From positions 124,001 to 188,000 of the forward strand of contig NZ_BMXV01000003.1 in the NCBI RefSeq assembly GCF_014651935.1: DNA of 64,000 bases. Direction: 5' to 3'. Source of the stretch: Marinobacter zhanjiangensis. Its GTDB lineage: Bacteria > Pseudomonadota > Gammaproteobacteria > Pseudomonadales > Oleiphilaceae. The position numbers were made by a program, and so were the translations under genes. Positions 35,749-45,305 of the stretch are shown in pieces (within the stretch, counting starts at the first letter, position 1; each line of letters begins with the position of its first letter). The notes under the pieces are model-generated. The model did no database searches, was not told where the DNA came from, and saw only the letters and a program-made list of their open reading frames with translations.

Positions 35749-36489
35749 TCAGGAACGCTCCAGTGGTGTTACCACCAGCAGGTCGTCCCTGAGCTGGACC
35801 TGCACAGCGGTTTTCCAGCCGCTTTCCTGCAGATCTTCCGAGATTTTATAGTGACCGGCGATAGACACAAGCTCGGCTTCCAGAGACTGGCAGAATACAC
35901 GGGCGCTTTCCAGCCCGTGAACCCCTGCCAGAGCCCGTCCGCGCAAGGGACCGTACACGTGGATGTTACCTGCCGCCAGTACCTCCGCGCCAGCCTGCAC
36001 CGGGGCCAGAATGATTAAATCACCGTCAGGGGCCACAATCTGCTGGCCCGATCTGACCGGCTGCGAGATTACGCGAAAGGGGGCCGGTCCGGCTGGTGCC
36101 GGTGTGGCGGCTTCGGGTTCGGCCGTGTCTGGTGCCGCCGGTTCACGGTCCTGGCGGCCACTGTCGGGCAGGATGGCCAGAGCCGCGTGGCGGGCCAGCC
36201 GGCGCTGGTCATCGTTGCCACCCCTGACACCCACCACATGTATATTATGCCGGCGGCAGATACCCAGCAGTTTGAAGAAGTCCAGCTCGCCCGTGGGCCC
36301 TTCATAGTGGTCGAGGCTCACGATAATGGGCATGTCCTTGAAAAATCCCGGTGCCTGGCGGATTTTCTCCCGTAATGCGGCTTCAAAGGAGTCGTCATCG
36401 AAGTAGGCCAGTTCCAGGGCCATAAGCGACACCGTGGAGCTCTTTAGCTGGAAAGCGGGCTTTTCGGCGGCCTGCGGAGCGTCTGTCAT
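35749..36489 (-). CDS. minC: Septum-site-determining protein MinC
   Basis: A 246-aa FtsZ inhibitor with the N-terminal FtsZ-binding domain (FQLKSSTVSLMALELAYFD), an Ala/Pro-rich linker near residues 115-140, and the C-terminal beta-helix domain containing VRSGQQIVAPDGDLIILAPV and GNIHVYGPLRGRALAG. It heads the min operon and its start overlaps the HopJ-like gene's stop by 4 nt. Confidence 0.97.
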   Translation of the reverse strand: MTDAPQAAEKPAFQLKSSTVSLMALELAYFDDDSFEAALREKIRQAPGFFKDMPIIVSLDHYEGPTGELDFFKLLGICRRHNIHVVGVRGGNDDQRRLARHAALAILPDSGRQDREPAAPDTAEPEAATPAPAGPAPFRVISQPVRSGQQIVAPDGDLIILAPVQAGAEVLAAGNIHVYGPLRGRALAGVHGLESARVFCQSLEAELVSIAGHYKISEDLQESGWKTAVQVQLRDDLLVVTPLERS

Positions 36490-36869
36490 GCTGGGTTATC
36501 CTGGTCTTGAGGGGAAGTCGTCGGTTGGGGCCTCAAAGCGGGGCCGTCAAAGTGAATACCGGACCAGCCGGTGGTCATGAACTGGCGGATGTTGCCATGG
36601 GCCGTGCCGGCCGGGTCCTCCAGTACATCCCGGTAATGACGACCGAACAGTGTCAGAGCCTGGGTTTCAGTGAGATTGCCGAACTGACCGAGGGCAAACA
36701 CCTTGCACGAGCCTTCATTGTCTCCGGCGGTATTGTGCAGTGGACCATTGCGAAAGCCGGTGGGAGTATAGTCGAAATGCCGGTCCACCAGCGCCAGGGT
36801 GTCCTCGAAGTCGGAGTGGCCGGCATCCAGTGAGGCCAGGTGAATCTTCAGCGCTTCGTGAATCTTCAT
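36486..36869 (-). CDS. HopJ-family protein
   Basis: A 127-aa protein matching the HopJ family ([25 protein letters not shown] split over residues 1-25, and [24 protein letters not shown]). The name comes from a Pseudomonas syringae effector, but most homologues are chromosomal proteins in organisms without a matching secretion role. It overlaps DUF1244 upstream and minC downstream by 4 nt each. The ATG at 36869 is set by that overlap. Function is unknown. Confidence 0.8.
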   Translation of the reverse strand: MKIHEALKIHLASLDAGHSDFEDTLALVDRHFDYTPTGFRNGPLHNTAGDNEGSCKVFALGQFGNLTETQALTLFGRHYRDVLEDPAGTAHGNIRQFMTTGWSGIHFDGPALRPQPTTSPQDQDNPA

Positions 36870-37159
36870 CCCTGGTGTTCTCCCTGATGGGCCTGCTTCG
36901 GGCCCTGCTGGTATCTGGCCTTCCATTGTTCGTACGGCATGCCGTAGATGTGCTCCCGGGCCTCGGGGTCGGACAGCTCCACACCGCGTTCGGCAGCCTC
37001 CGCCCGTACCCACTTGGACAGGCAGTTGCGGCAGAATCCGGCCAGGTTCATCAGGTCGAGGTTCTGGACCTCGGTATGTTCCTGCAGGTGGCTGACCAGT
37101 TTACGGAAGGCCGCAGCCTCGATTTCGATGCGGGTCTGCCCGGAGAATTCGTTATTCAT
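36866..37159 (-). CDS. DUF1244 protein
   Basis: A 97-aa acidic/helical protein with the DUF1244 core [20 protein letters not shown] and [14 protein letters not shown]. The CRNC pair could bind a metal, which is inference. It is the first gene of the DUF1244-HopJ-minCDE run and is divergent from dinB, sharing the short spacer that holds the SOS box. Confidence 0.88.
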   Translation of the reverse strand: MNNEFSGQTRIEIEAAAFRKLVSHLQEHTEVQNLDLMNLAGFCRNCLSKWVRAEAAERGVELSDPEAREHIYGMPYEQWKARYQQGPKQAHQGEHQG

Positions 37160-37221
37160 GGTGGTGAGCCTCCATCCTGTAAATGTCTGACATTCTCGGC
37201 AAGATACCGTAATATACAAGG

Positions 37222-37237
37222 CTGTACATTTATACAG
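37222..37237. promoter_or_regulatory. LexA (SOS) box upstream of dinB
   Basis: CTGTACATTTATACAG fits the CTGT-N8-ACAG consensus exactly and ends 18 nt before the dinB ATG, overlapping where its promoter must be. It also lies 62 nt upstream of the divergent DUF1244 gene, so the operon leading to minCDE could feel the same repressor. Confidence 0.85.
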
Positions 37238-37255
37238 AAGTTATTGATACGAGCC

Positions 37256-38323
37256 ATGCAGCGCAAGATCATTCACATCGATTGCGACTGTTTCTACGCC
37301 GCCGTGGAAATGCGTGACGACCCGTCCCTGCGAGACGTGCCTATTGCTGTGGGCGGGCAGGGTGGTCGTGGTGTGGTGACGACGTGCAACTATCGCGCGC
37401 GGGCCTTTGGCGTACGCTCGGCCATGCCGGGCGGTGAAGCCCGCCGGCTGTGTCCCGATCTGGTCATGGTACCCATGGACATGCCCCGGTACCGTGAAGT
37501 GTCCCGCCAGGTGATGGCCATTTTCCGTGAAGTGACCGATCTGGTGGAGCCCCTGTCGCTGGACGAGGCCTTCCTGGATGTCAGCGAGGTGGACGCCTTT
37601 CAGGGCAGCGCTACGCTGATCGCACGATATATCCGTGACCAGGTCCGTGATCGTGTCGGCATCACCGTGTCGGCCGGGGTAGCGCCCAACAAGTTCCTGG
37701 CCAAGATTGCCAGCGACTGGGAGAAACCGGACGGCCTGTACGTGATCACGCCGGACAAGGTGGCGGGCTTTGTCGAGACCCTGCCGGTGGAAAAGCTGTT
37801 TGGCGTGGGCAAGGTGACCGCCGGCAAGCTCCATGACCGGGAGGTGAGAACTTGCGGCGACCTGCAGCGGGTGGGGCAGGCGGAACTGGTCAGCACCTTT
37901 GGCAAGCAGGGCCTGCGTTTATGGGACATGGCCCATGGCCAGGATGAGCGGCCGGTGGTGGTGACCAGGGTCGCCAAGTCGGTGAGTGTGGAGCGCACAT
38001 TCTCCCGGGATCTGCCGGGAAAGACCGCCTGCCTGCAGGTGGTGCCCGCCCTGGTGGATGATCTCCGCCGGCGGCTGGAGCGCAAGAGCAGCCGCAAGCC
38101 GTTGCACAAGCTGTTTATCAAGATTCGTTACAGTGATTTTTCCACCCATACCCTGGAGCGGGTGCGGGACCCCGGCGTCGAGGCATCGCCCGGGGCCGAC
38201 GAGTTCCTGCCCTTGCTGGATGAACTGGTGACGGACGAGCAGCGCCCGGTGAGACTACTGGGCGTAGGCGTTCGTTTCCGTGAGGACGGCGCTCCGGTTA
38301 CCCAGTTACGCCTGTTTGAATAG
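37256..38323 (+). CDS. dinB: DNA polymerase IV
   Basis: A 355-aa Y-family translesion polymerase with metal ligands D9 ([13 protein letters not shown]) and D103/E104 ([11 protein letters not shown]), the thumb segment [19 protein letters not shown] and a little-finger domain. It copies past damaged bases and lacks proofreading. The ATG at 37256 is at the family start; longer open frames upstream would cross the LexA box and are rejected. Confidence 0.96.
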   Translation: MQRKIIHIDCDCFYAAVEMRDDPSLRDVPIAVGGQGGRGVVTTCNYRARAFGVRSAMPGGEARRLCPDLVMVPMDMPRYREVSRQVMAIFREVTDLVEPLSLDEAFLDVSEVDAFQGSATLIARYIRDQVRDRVGITVSAGVAPNKFLAKIASDWEKPDGLYVITPDKVAGFVETLPVEKLFGVGKVTAGKLHDREVRTCGDLQRVGQAELVSTFGKQGLRLWDMAHGQDERPVVVTRVAKSVSVERTFSRDLPGKTACLQVVPALVDDLRRRLERKSSRKPLHKLFIKIRYSDFSTHTLERVRDPGVEASPGADEFLPLLDELVTDEQRPVRLLGVGVRFREDGAPVTQLRLFE

Positions 38324-38345
38324 CCCTCTTCATTGAAGCTGTAAG

Positions 38346-38909
38346 TCAGACGCTCCCCAGGAGGGCCTCAAGGCCCCAGGCGGTAGCTACCGTGCCTATG
38401 ACGCCACCGATCACCGCCCCCGCCAGCACATCGCTGGGGTAGTGCAGGCCGAGCACCACCCGCGACGCGGCTACGGCCAGGGTAAAGGGCAGTATCAGAA
38501 TTGCCAGGGCCGGCAGGGTCAGGGCCAGCACCATGGTAAAGCAGACCGCGTGCAAAGTATGCCCTGACGGGAAGCTGTAACGGTCCAGGGGAGGCGTGCC
38601 GCAGTGGATGACCGGAAAAGAGATGAAAGGCCGCTCCCGCACCAGCCAGCGCTTGAGCAACTTGTATGTGATTGTGCAGGCCAGCCCGCTGCCGGTCATC
38701 AGCAGCGCGATAGCGAGGCCCTGGCCCGGATAAATCAGTGGCAGGGACAGAATCAGCGCATACCACAGCCAGCCATCGCCCAGGCGGCTGACCACCTTGA
38801 ACAGGGACAGTGCCGGCCGATAGCGAAGGCCATGGTTAATGGACCGGCACAGCGCAAACTCCGCCTGATCCACCTGATTAAAGAAGCGGGATACCCTGGG
38901 TGACGGCAT
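38346..38909 (-). CDS. PAP2-family membrane phosphatase
   Basis: A 187-aa inner-membrane protein with the three PAP2 motifs: KRWLVRERP, PSGHT and SRVVLGLHYPSD. Such enzymes dephosphorylate lipid phosphates such as undecaprenyl pyrophosphate or phosphatidic acid. Its start overlaps the end of the glycosyltransferase gene by 32 nt. A role in lipid-carrier or glycolipid metabolism with that neighbour is plausible but unproven. Confidence 0.9.
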   Translation of the reverse strand: MPSPRVSRFFNQVDQAEFALCRSINHGLRYRPALSLFKVVSRLGDGWLWYALILSLPLIYPGQGLAIALLMTGSGLACTITYKLLKRWLVRERPFISFPVIHCGTPPLDRYSFPSGHTLHAVCFTMVLALTLPALAILILPFTLAVAASRVVLGLHYPSDVLAGAVIGGVIGTVATAWGLEALLGSV

Positions 38910-40095
38910 GGTAACGGTCTCTCCTGTTCAGCTTCAGGGTGAGTTGCTCGAATTGTTCCACCTGGCTGCTCCAGTCCAGGTCCAGGGCGTCTAGCCTGGC
39001 CTGGTGCCGGATATTGGCCAGCAGCGTGTTCTGCTGGGCCAGGGTCAGGGCGTGTTCCACAAAGGCTTCATCCTCGTCCCGTGGCGCCAGCATGCCGTTT
39101 TCACGGTGACGTATGTGCTCGCCGGCGGCGGCGTCGTCAAAAGCTACCACCGCCAGGCCGCTGGCCATGGCCTCGGTGACCACATTGCCAAACGTGTCGG
39201 TCTTGCTGGGGAACAGGAAAAGGTCGCCGGAGGCATAGTGCCGGGCAAGCGCCTCTCCCTTGTGGACACCACAGAAGACGTAGTCGGGGTGTTTCTGCTG
39301 CAGTCGTTTGCGCTGGGGGCCATCCCCCACCAGCACGAACCGGGCTCGCGGGTGCAGGGCGCGAATCCGCTCGAAACAGGACACTGCCAGTTGCAGATTC
39401 TTTTCCGAGGCCAGTCTGCCCACATAGAGCACAGCCCGGTCCTGGGGCTGGAGGCCCCAGTCGGTGCGCAGTTGCTGGTCCCGCTTGTGGGGTGAGAAGC
39501 GTTGGCAGTCCACGCCCCGGCTCCACAGGCCCACCGGATGGATGCCCATGGCGTGCACCCGGGCGGCCATGCGCCGTGTGGGGACCAGAGTCAGGGCCGT
39601 GCGGTTGTGAAACCATCGGCCATAGCGCTGCAGCAGACGCTCCAGGAAGGCGGCGTGGTAGTGGCGGCTGTAGCTGTGAAAGTTGGTGTGGAACCCTGAG
39701 CAGACCGGAATGCCAAGCTTGCGGGCAACAGTGACCGCAGTGACACCCAGAGGCCCCTGGGTGGCCACGTAGACCAGGTCCGGGCGTTGACGCGTCCACA
39801 GGGCCCGCAGTCGTTTCTGGCGGGTCAGGCCGAACTGCAGAGCGGTGTACCCGGGCAGGGGCAGGCCGGGCACCGTCACCAGTTCATGGCAAAGTCCGGT
39901 ATGACTGGCGGATGCGGGGATGGCGGAGCGGTCGGACTTCCGGGCTGGCCTGATCACCTGTACCTGATGCCCGTTCGTACTCAGCCCCCGGCAAAGGTAC
40001 TTCAGGGTGTTCGCTACGCCGTTGATTTCCGGTGAAAAGGTTTCAGAGACAACGGTAATCCGGCGATTCAGGGACTGGCGGCTGGCTTCTCTCAT
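38878..40095 (-). CDS. Glycosyltransferase family 4
   Basis: A 405-aa GT-B enzyme. The acceptor domain opens RITVVSETFSPEINGVANT, and the donor domain has VLYVGRLASEKNLQL, the EX7E-type FPSKTDTFGNVVTEAMASGL and a nucleotide-sugar site. The opening resembles GDP-mannose-dependent mannosyltransferases of the MgtA type. Acceptor and sugar cannot be assigned from sequence. The ATG at 40095 precedes the family start closely; one at 40140 is possible. Confidence 0.88.
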   Translation of the reverse strand: MREASRQSLNRRITVVSETFSPEINGVANTLKYLCRGLSTNGHQVQVIRPARKSDRSAIPASASHTGLCHELVTVPGLPLPGYTALQFGLTRQKRLRALWTRQRPDLVYVATQGPLGVTAVTVARKLGIPVCSGFHTNFHSYSRHYHAAFLERLLQRYGRWFHNRTALTLVPTRRMAARVHAMGIHPVGLWSRGVDCQRFSPHKRDQQLRTDWGLQPQDRAVLYVGRLASEKNLQLAVSCFERIRALHPRARFVLVGDGPQRKRLQQKHPDYVFCGVHKGEALARHYASGDLFLFPSKTDTFGNVVTEAMASGLAVVAFDDAAAGEHIRHRENGMLAPRDEDEAFVEHALTLAQQNTLLANIRHQARLDALDLDWSSQVEQFEQLTLKLNRRDRYHAVTQGIPLL

Positions 40096-40302
40096 TCGAT
40101 AACCCTGCTGGATGATTCCGTTGGTTGCGGGTAACCTCATTGCGTCACTGGCTTTCCGTTATTCCACTTTTTTTTCAGTTATTCCACTATGAAAACGGAA
40201 TGTGACAGCCAGGCTTCAGCTTTGTGACATTCCCTTGAAACCCGCGCCCTGACTGAGTTTCCGGGCGCAGACCTGTAACCGGAACAAGCCGTTGGAGGAA
40301 GG

Positions 40303-41340
40303 ATGGAGATGCGAAAACTGGGTCGCAGCGACCTGGACGTGAGCCTGATCTGCCTGGGTACCATGACCTGGGGGCAGCAGAACACCGAAAAGGAAGCATT
40401 CGAACAACTGGATTACGCCGTGGGCGAGGGCATCAACTTCATCGATGCGGCGGAGATGTACCCGGTGCCACCGCGGCCGGAAACACAGGGCCTTACCGAG
40501 CAGTACCTGGGTAACTGGCTGGCGCGCCGCGAGCGCCGTGATGACCTGGTTATTGCCTCCAAGGTCGCCGGCCCCGGTAACGGTCTGACCTATCTGCGCA
40601 ATGGCCCGCGCCTGACCCGGGACCATATCCGGGAGGCCTGTGAGACCAGCCTGAAACGCCTGCAGACGGACTATATCGACCTCTACCAGGTGCACTGGCC
40701 GGATCGCAGTACCAATTTCTTCGGCCAGTTGGGTTACCGCCATCGGGACAACGAGGATTACACGCCCATCGAGGAGACCCTGGGAGCGCTGCACGAACTG
40801 GTGCAGGAAGGCAAGATCCGTCACATCGGTCTGTCCAATGAGACGCCCTGGGGCGCCATGAAGTATGTCCAGCTTGCCGAGAAGCATGGCTGGCCGCGTC
40901 CGGTGACCATCCAGAACCCCTACAACCTGCTGAACCGCACCTTCGAGCAGGGGCTGGCGGAAGTGGCGCACCGGGAGGACATGGGGCTCCTGGCCTATTC
41001 GCCACTGGCCTTCGGCATGCTTACCGGCAAGTATCTGGACGGCAAGCGCCCGGATAATGCCCGCATGACCCTGTTCAAGCGCTTTGTCCGCTACCAGGGT
41101 GAGCGCGCAGAGCAGGCTACCCGCGCCTACTGTGATCTGGCGCAGGCACATGGTCTGACCCCGGCCCAGCTGGCCCTGGCCTGGGTGAACAGTCGCCGTT
41201 TTGTCACCAGCAACATCATCGGCGCCACCACCATGGAGCAGCTTCGGGAAAACATCGGCTCGGCCACCGTGGAACTGAATGACGAAGTCCTGCAGGCCCT
41301 TGAAGAGCTGCACCGGGAATTCACCTACCCCTGCCCCTGA
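40303..41340 (+). CDS. NADP(H)-dependent aldo/keto reductase (Tas-like)
   Basis: A 345-aa TIM-barrel oxidoreductase beginning MEMRKLGRSDLDVSLICLG. The catalytic tetrad is D48, Y53 (FIDAAEMYPVP), K87 (VIASKVAGPG) and H131 (YQVHWPDR). The AEMYPVPPRPETQG segment is typical of the E. coli Tas group. The substrate is unknown. The gene is monocistronic, preceded by a GGAAGG site. Confidence 0.93.
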   Translation: MEMRKLGRSDLDVSLICLGTMTWGQQNTEKEAFEQLDYAVGEGINFIDAAEMYPVPPRPETQGLTEQYLGNWLARRERRDDLVIASKVAGPGNGLTYLRNGPRLTRDHIREACETSLKRLQTDYIDLYQVHWPDRSTNFFGQLGYRHRDNEDYTPIEETLGALHELVQEGKIRHIGLSNETPWGAMKYVQLAEKHGWPRPVTIQNPYNLLNRTFEQGLAEVAHREDMGLLAYSPLAFGMLTGKYLDGKRPDNARMTLFKRFVRYQGERAEQATRAYCDLAQAHGLTPAQLALAWVNSRRFVTSNIIGATTMEQLRENIGSATVELNDEVLQALEELHREFTYPCP

Positions 41341-41582
41341 TAACGCCGCAAGGAGCTTTGCATCCCGCCCCCAACGGGCGGGGTGTGCTTACCTGCCGTT
41401 ACTGCTGGTCACCTTCTCCGACACTTCCGGCCCTTGGTTACATGTCGTTACATTAGCTGACAAAATGCTGCAAAAGTCGGGGTCTGTTGTGCAAGAAATC
41501 ACAGAGTTCCATGAGCAAATGGTTAGACTTTAGCCATAAATGTAAAACGTATTTTACAACTGCATTTGCTGGCTGGGACACT

Positions 41583-41903
41583 ATGATCATTCGCATCTTT
41601 CTCGCATTACTGATACTGAACACGGTGGCGTTTGTTGTGCGTGCAGAGGCGGGCGAGCGTGAGACATTGCCCAACGAGATCTATCTCGGGGACCCGTCCG
41701 AAATCCAGAATCGCATGTCCGGTGACTTCATCTACGACGACGAGGATGCCCTGATGGACCTGGGGTCTCGTCTGTTGAGCTGGCGACTGTCGAGCACCCC
41801 GGCCCATGCCGGCCGCCGTTATGCATCCGAGTCCGCGCAACCGGATCATTCCCTTGCGCTGATCAATGAGGGTGCCGCGCTCAACCTGCGCTGGAGATTC
41901 TGA
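41583..41903 (+). CDS. Hypothetical secreted protein (106 aa)
   Basis: From the ATG at 41583 the protein has a signal peptide (IIRIFLALLILNTVAFVVRA) with likely cleavage after RAEA, then a charged mature part with an acidic patch YDDEDALMD. I recognise no family. An extended frame from 41487 would bury the signal peptide, so the shorter form is preferred. It lies alone between two unrelated + strand genes. It may be lineage-specific, and codon use is like its neighbours. Confidence 0.45.
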   Translation: MIIRIFLALLILNTVAFVVRAEAGERETLPNEIYLGDPSEIQNRMSGDFIYDDEDALMDLGSRLLSWRLSSTPAHAGRRYASESAQPDHSLALINEGAALNLRWRF

Positions 41904-42026
41904 ACCGCCCCCGCCGATACGCCGGGCGGTTCGCACTGCCGCCCCTGAGTTTCCTGAATTGTCACCGCCCTGCCGACGTGGGATCATCGTGTCATCTTGA
42001 CCGCAGCAGGGAGACTGATAAGCACC

Positions 42027-44012
42027 ATGTCGGATACACCGGAAAGGTTCAGGGAAACGACCGCTGATGCCTGTGTCGAGGCGATTATCCGGCGGGTAGG
42101 CAAGACCATTGTGCTGGGACTGCCTCTTGGCCTCGGCAAGCCAGTTCGTCTCGTCAACGCGTTGTATGAACGGGCCCGGCAGGACCCGTCCATTGATCTT
42201 CATATTCTGACGGCCATTTCCATGCTGGCGCCCCGGGGCAGCTCCTTCCTGGAGCGACAGTTCCTCGATCCCTTTGTCAAACGACTGTACGGCGATGTGC
42301 CTGAACTGGCCTATGCCCGGGATGTGCTGGACAAGCGCCTGCCTGCCAATGTGAAAGTTTCCGAATTCTTCTTCAAGGCGGGCAGCTTCCTCGACAACGA
42401 GCAGCAGCAGCGCAACTATATCTGTACCAACTATACCCACGCGGTCCGTGATCTGGTCGCCCAGGGCGTTAACGTGATCTGCCAGATGGTGGCGCCGGAG
42501 CGGGAGCCCGGCGGTGACCTGAGCCTGAGCTGCAACCCGGACCTGACCCTGGACCTGCTGCTTTTGCTGAGGCAGCAGGAAGCCGCCGGCCAGAAGGTGG
42601 CGGTAGTGGGGGAACTGAACCATTACCTGCCCTGGCTGGGGCATCAGGCGGCGGTGCCGGCGTCGGACTTTGACCTGTTGCTGGAGCATCCGGATACCGA
42701 CTATCCGCTGTTCCCCGTGCCCCAGGGGTCAATCAGCCCCGCGGATCACCTGATCGGTTTCTATGCCAGTACGTTACTGAAAGATGGGGGCACGCTCCAG
42801 GTGGGCATCGGCTCTCTGGGGGCAGCTGTGGTTCACAGCACCATTCTGCGACACCGCCATAACGAACAGTGGAATGCTCTCTACGAGCACTTGCGGGTTG
42901 CGACCCGATTCCCCTTCATTGCCGCCGAGGGCGATACGGGTACCTTTCGTGAAGGGCTGTACGGCTGCAGCGAGATGATGGTGGATGGCTTCATGCATCT
43001 GATGAAAGCCGGCATCCTCAAACGGGAGGTCTATGACGACCTGGACACCCAGGAGCGGGCCAATCGTGGCGAACCGGTCAGCGAGCCCGGTGTGGTCATG
43101 CATGGCGGGTTCTATCTGGGCCCGGCGGATTTCTACCAGCAGCTGCGGGAACTCGACGAAGAAGAGCGCCGCCGTATTGCCATGACCAGCGTCAACTATA
43201 TCAACGACCTCTATGATCACCGCTTTGGCAGCCAGCGGCTCAAAATGGCTCAGCGGCAGCACTCCCGGTTCATCAATTCGGCGATGATGCATACCCTGTC
43301 CGGAGCGGCGATATCGGATGGTCTGGAGGATGGCCGTGTGGTCAGCGGTGTGGGTGGCCAGTACAATTTTGTCGCCATGGCCCATGACCTGCCGGGGGCA
43401 CGCTCCATCATCACCCTGCGCAGTACCCGCGAGAGCGGTGGCGACACGGTTTCGAATATCGTCTTCAGCTACGGGCACTGCACCATTCCCCGCCACCTCC
43501 GGGATATCGTGGTCACCGAATATGGCGCGGCGGACCTGCGTGGAAAGTCGGACGAAGAGGTCTACCTGGCGTTGATCCGCATTGCCGATGCCCGCTTCCA
43601 GCCCTCATTGCTGGAACAGGCCCAGAAGGCGGGAAAAGTCAGCAAAAGCTTCAGGCTGCCGCGGTCCTGGCAGGAAAATACTGCCGACCATGTCAGCCAG
43701 ACCCTGGCCTCGGTGGGTGAAGGGGAAGCCTTTCCCCCATTCCCCTTCGGCTGTGATTTCACCGGCGAAGAACTGACCCTGGTGAAAGCGCTGCAGGCGC
43801 TGAAGTCGGCGACAGCGGGCACCCGTGGTAAGCTGCGCACCTTTGCCAGGGCGGTGAGGGCCGATGTGAAACGTGAGGACCTGAAACCCTACCTTGAGAG
43901 GATGGGGCTGTCGTCCGGCGGGGGCCCTTCCGCCTGGCTGAACCGCCGGCTGCTGGCTGTTGCCCTGGAGCAGACCGGTGCCACTGAACCACCCGCAGAG
44001 TCCCGTCACTGA
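42027..44012 (+). CDS. Acetyl-CoA hydrolase/transferase family protein
   Basis: A 661-aa protein whose central and C-terminal parts match the acetyl-CoA hydrolase/transferase C domain (GAAISDGLEDGRVVSGVGGQYNF split over residues ~431-453, and ITLRSTRESGGDTVSNIVFS). It is longer than typical 430-500-aa CoA transferases, with an extended N-terminus. It should move CoA between short acyl groups; the substrate is unknown. The ATG at 42027 is used; an upstream TTG at 41997 is possible. The FKBP gene starts within its stop codon. Confidence 0.85.
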   Translation: MSDTPERFRETTADACVEAIIRRVGKTIVLGLPLGLGKPVRLVNALYERARQDPSIDLHILTAISMLAPRGSSFLERQFLDPFVKRLYGDVPELAYARDVLDKRLPANVKVSEFFFKAGSFLDNEQQQRNYICTNYTHAVRDLVAQGVNVICQMVAPEREPGGDLSLSCNPDLTLDLLLLLRQQEAAGQKVAVVGELNHYLPWLGHQAAVPASDFDLLLEHPDTDYPLFPVPQGSISPADHLIGFYASTLLKDGGTLQVGIGSLGAAVVHSTILRHRHNEQWNALYEHLRVATRFPFIAAEGDTGTFREGLYGCSEMMVDGFMHLMKAGILKREVYDDLDTQERANRGEPVSEPGVVMHGGFYLGPADFYQQLRELDEEERRRIAMTSVNYINDLYDHRFGSQRLKMAQRQHSRFINSAMMHTLSGAAISDGLEDGRVVSGVGGQYNFVAMAHDLPGARSIITLRSTRESGGDTVSNIVFSYGHCTIPRHLRDIVVTEYGAADLRGKSDEEVYLALIRIADARFQPSLLEQAQKAGKVSKSFRLPRSWQENTADHVSQTLASVGEGEAFPPFPFGCDFTGEELTLVKALQALKSATAGTRGKLRTFARAVRADVKREDLKPYLERMGLSSGGGPSAWLNRRLLAVALEQTGATEPPAESRH

Positions 44013-44479
44013 TGCAAAGACCGATGATCTACACCGTTCATTATCGCCTCAAGAACCAGGCCGGAGAGGTCGTGGACACCTCGGAAGGAGGTGAGCCGCT
44101 GCATTTTCTGGAAGGCTCCGACAATGTCATCGAGGGCATCCAGAAGGCAGTCAGCGGACGCTCGCCGGGCGATTCTCTGGAGGTCACCATTCCGCCGGCT
44201 CTGGCTTACGGGGAGCACAACCCGGAGCTGGTACGCAAGTTACCCCGTTCCGCTTTCGAGGGTGTGGAGAACCTGCAGGTAGGCATGAAGTTCCAGACCA
44301 ATACCGGGGATGAGGCTCAGGTCGTTCAGGTGGTGGGTATCGACGGCAATCTGATCCGGGTGGATGCCAATCATCCCCTGGCAGGCTTCACCCTTTACTT
44401 CGATCTGGACATCATATCCGCCCGGGAAGCCACCGAAGACGAGGCGGCCGCCGGGCAGCCCCTGACACCCGCCCCCTGA
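44012..44479 (+). CDS. FKBP-type peptidyl-prolyl isomerase (SlyD/SlpA-like)
   Basis: A 155-aa cytoplasmic FKBP with the inserted-flap arrangement of SlyD/SlpA: YTVHYRLKNQAGEVVDTSE, the GSDNVIEGIQKAV active-site region, and NHPLAGFTLYFDLDI at the end. The histidine-rich metal tail of SlyD is missing. Its ATG overlaps the preceding stop (TGATG). Its 3' end overlaps olsA, on the other strand, by 85 nt. Confidence 0.9.
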   Translation: MQRPMIYTVHYRLKNQAGEVVDTSEGGEPLHFLEGSDNVIEGIQKAVSGRSPGDSLEVTIPPALAYGEHNPELVRKLPRSAFEGVENLQVGMKFQTNTGDEAQVVQVVGIDGNLIRVDANHPLAGFTLYFDLDIISAREATEDEAAAGQPLTPAP

Positions 44480-45222
44480 TGGCTGCGACGCAGGCTCTCG
44501 ACAATGATCTCCCGTACGCGGTTGCTCAGCTCGCGGGCACTTTCGTCGGGCAGGGGTGTCACCGGCGGGTGCCAGACGACCCTGACGTCCGGTGCCGGAG
44601 CGGCCAGCAGGCGGATCAGGTGGTGGTGAAATTCATCGTCGCCGATAAAGGGGGATATATGACACGGTTCGCCGTCCCGCACATAGGCAATACTGACTGG
44701 CACGATGGCCACGTCGGCGGCTGTGGCGGCTCCGATCAGTCTCGGGAAGAAGGGCAACACCGTCAGACCGGCTGAGGTGGTGCCTTCCGGGAAAATCAGA
44801 ACCGACTGGCCCGCCTCCAGGGTTTCTCTGATATCGGCCCGCTTTTCTGCGGCCTCGCCCCCGCCACGGCGGATAAACAGCGTACCGGCCTGACGGGCCA
44901 GCCAGCCCACCACGGGCCATTGCGCCACCTCCGCCTTGGACAGGAAACGAATCTTCGTCAGCCCGCCCAGCACCGGAATGTCGGTCCAGGAAATGTGGTT
45001 GCTCATCAGCAGGGCGGGGGCTTGTGGTGCCGGTCCCTGCTCCCTGATACGGATACCAATACAGCGGCAGCAGCAGCGAAAGCAGATCTGCGCCACCGGC
45101 GTCCGGTCGTGCCGCCGTCTGGTGACGACGTCGGCCAGCAGGAGCAGCGCGGCAACCACCGCAGTGACGCTCAGTACCAGTATTAGCAAGGGCAATCTGA
45201 ACATCAGGCGCAATGCTGCCAT
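44395..45222 (-). CDS. olsA: 1-acyl-glycerol-3-phosphate/lyso-ornithine-lipid acyltransferase (PlsC family)
   Basis: A 275-aa membrane-bound acyltransferase with an N-terminal hydrophobic helix, the HX4D motif in SNHISWTDIP, a FIRRGGGEAAEKR block and the FPEGTTSAG motif. Placed 83 nt after olsB, it most likely adds the second acyl chain of ornithine lipids. A general PlsC role cannot be excluded. The ATG at 45222 is used. Its last 85 nt lie antisense to the FKBP gene. Confidence 0.8.
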   Translation of the reverse strand: MAALRLMFRLPLLILVLSVTAVVAALLLLADVVTRRRHDRTPVAQICFRCCCRCIGIRIREQGPAPQAPALLMSNHISWTDIPVLGGLTKIRFLSKAEVAQWPVVGWLARQAGTLFIRRGGGEAAEKRADIRETLEAGQSVLIFPEGTTSAGLTVLPFFPRLIGAATAADVAIVPVSIAYVRDGEPCHISPFIGDDEFHHHLIRLLAAPAPDVRVVWHPPVTPLPDESARELSNRVREIIVESLRRSHQGAGVRGCPAAASSSVASRADMMSRSK

Positions 45223-45305
45223 GATTTTCTCCGCTATGGATTCAGGGGCAGTAGCTCCCAACGACAGGTCGCGGGGGCTTGCTGCATCCGGCCAGGAAAT
45301 TATTG

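Noticed and set aside
41365..41390. CCCGCCC/GGGCGGG hairpin after the aldo/keto reductase as a terminator
   Set aside because: The stem is good but no T tract follows, so it is not called.
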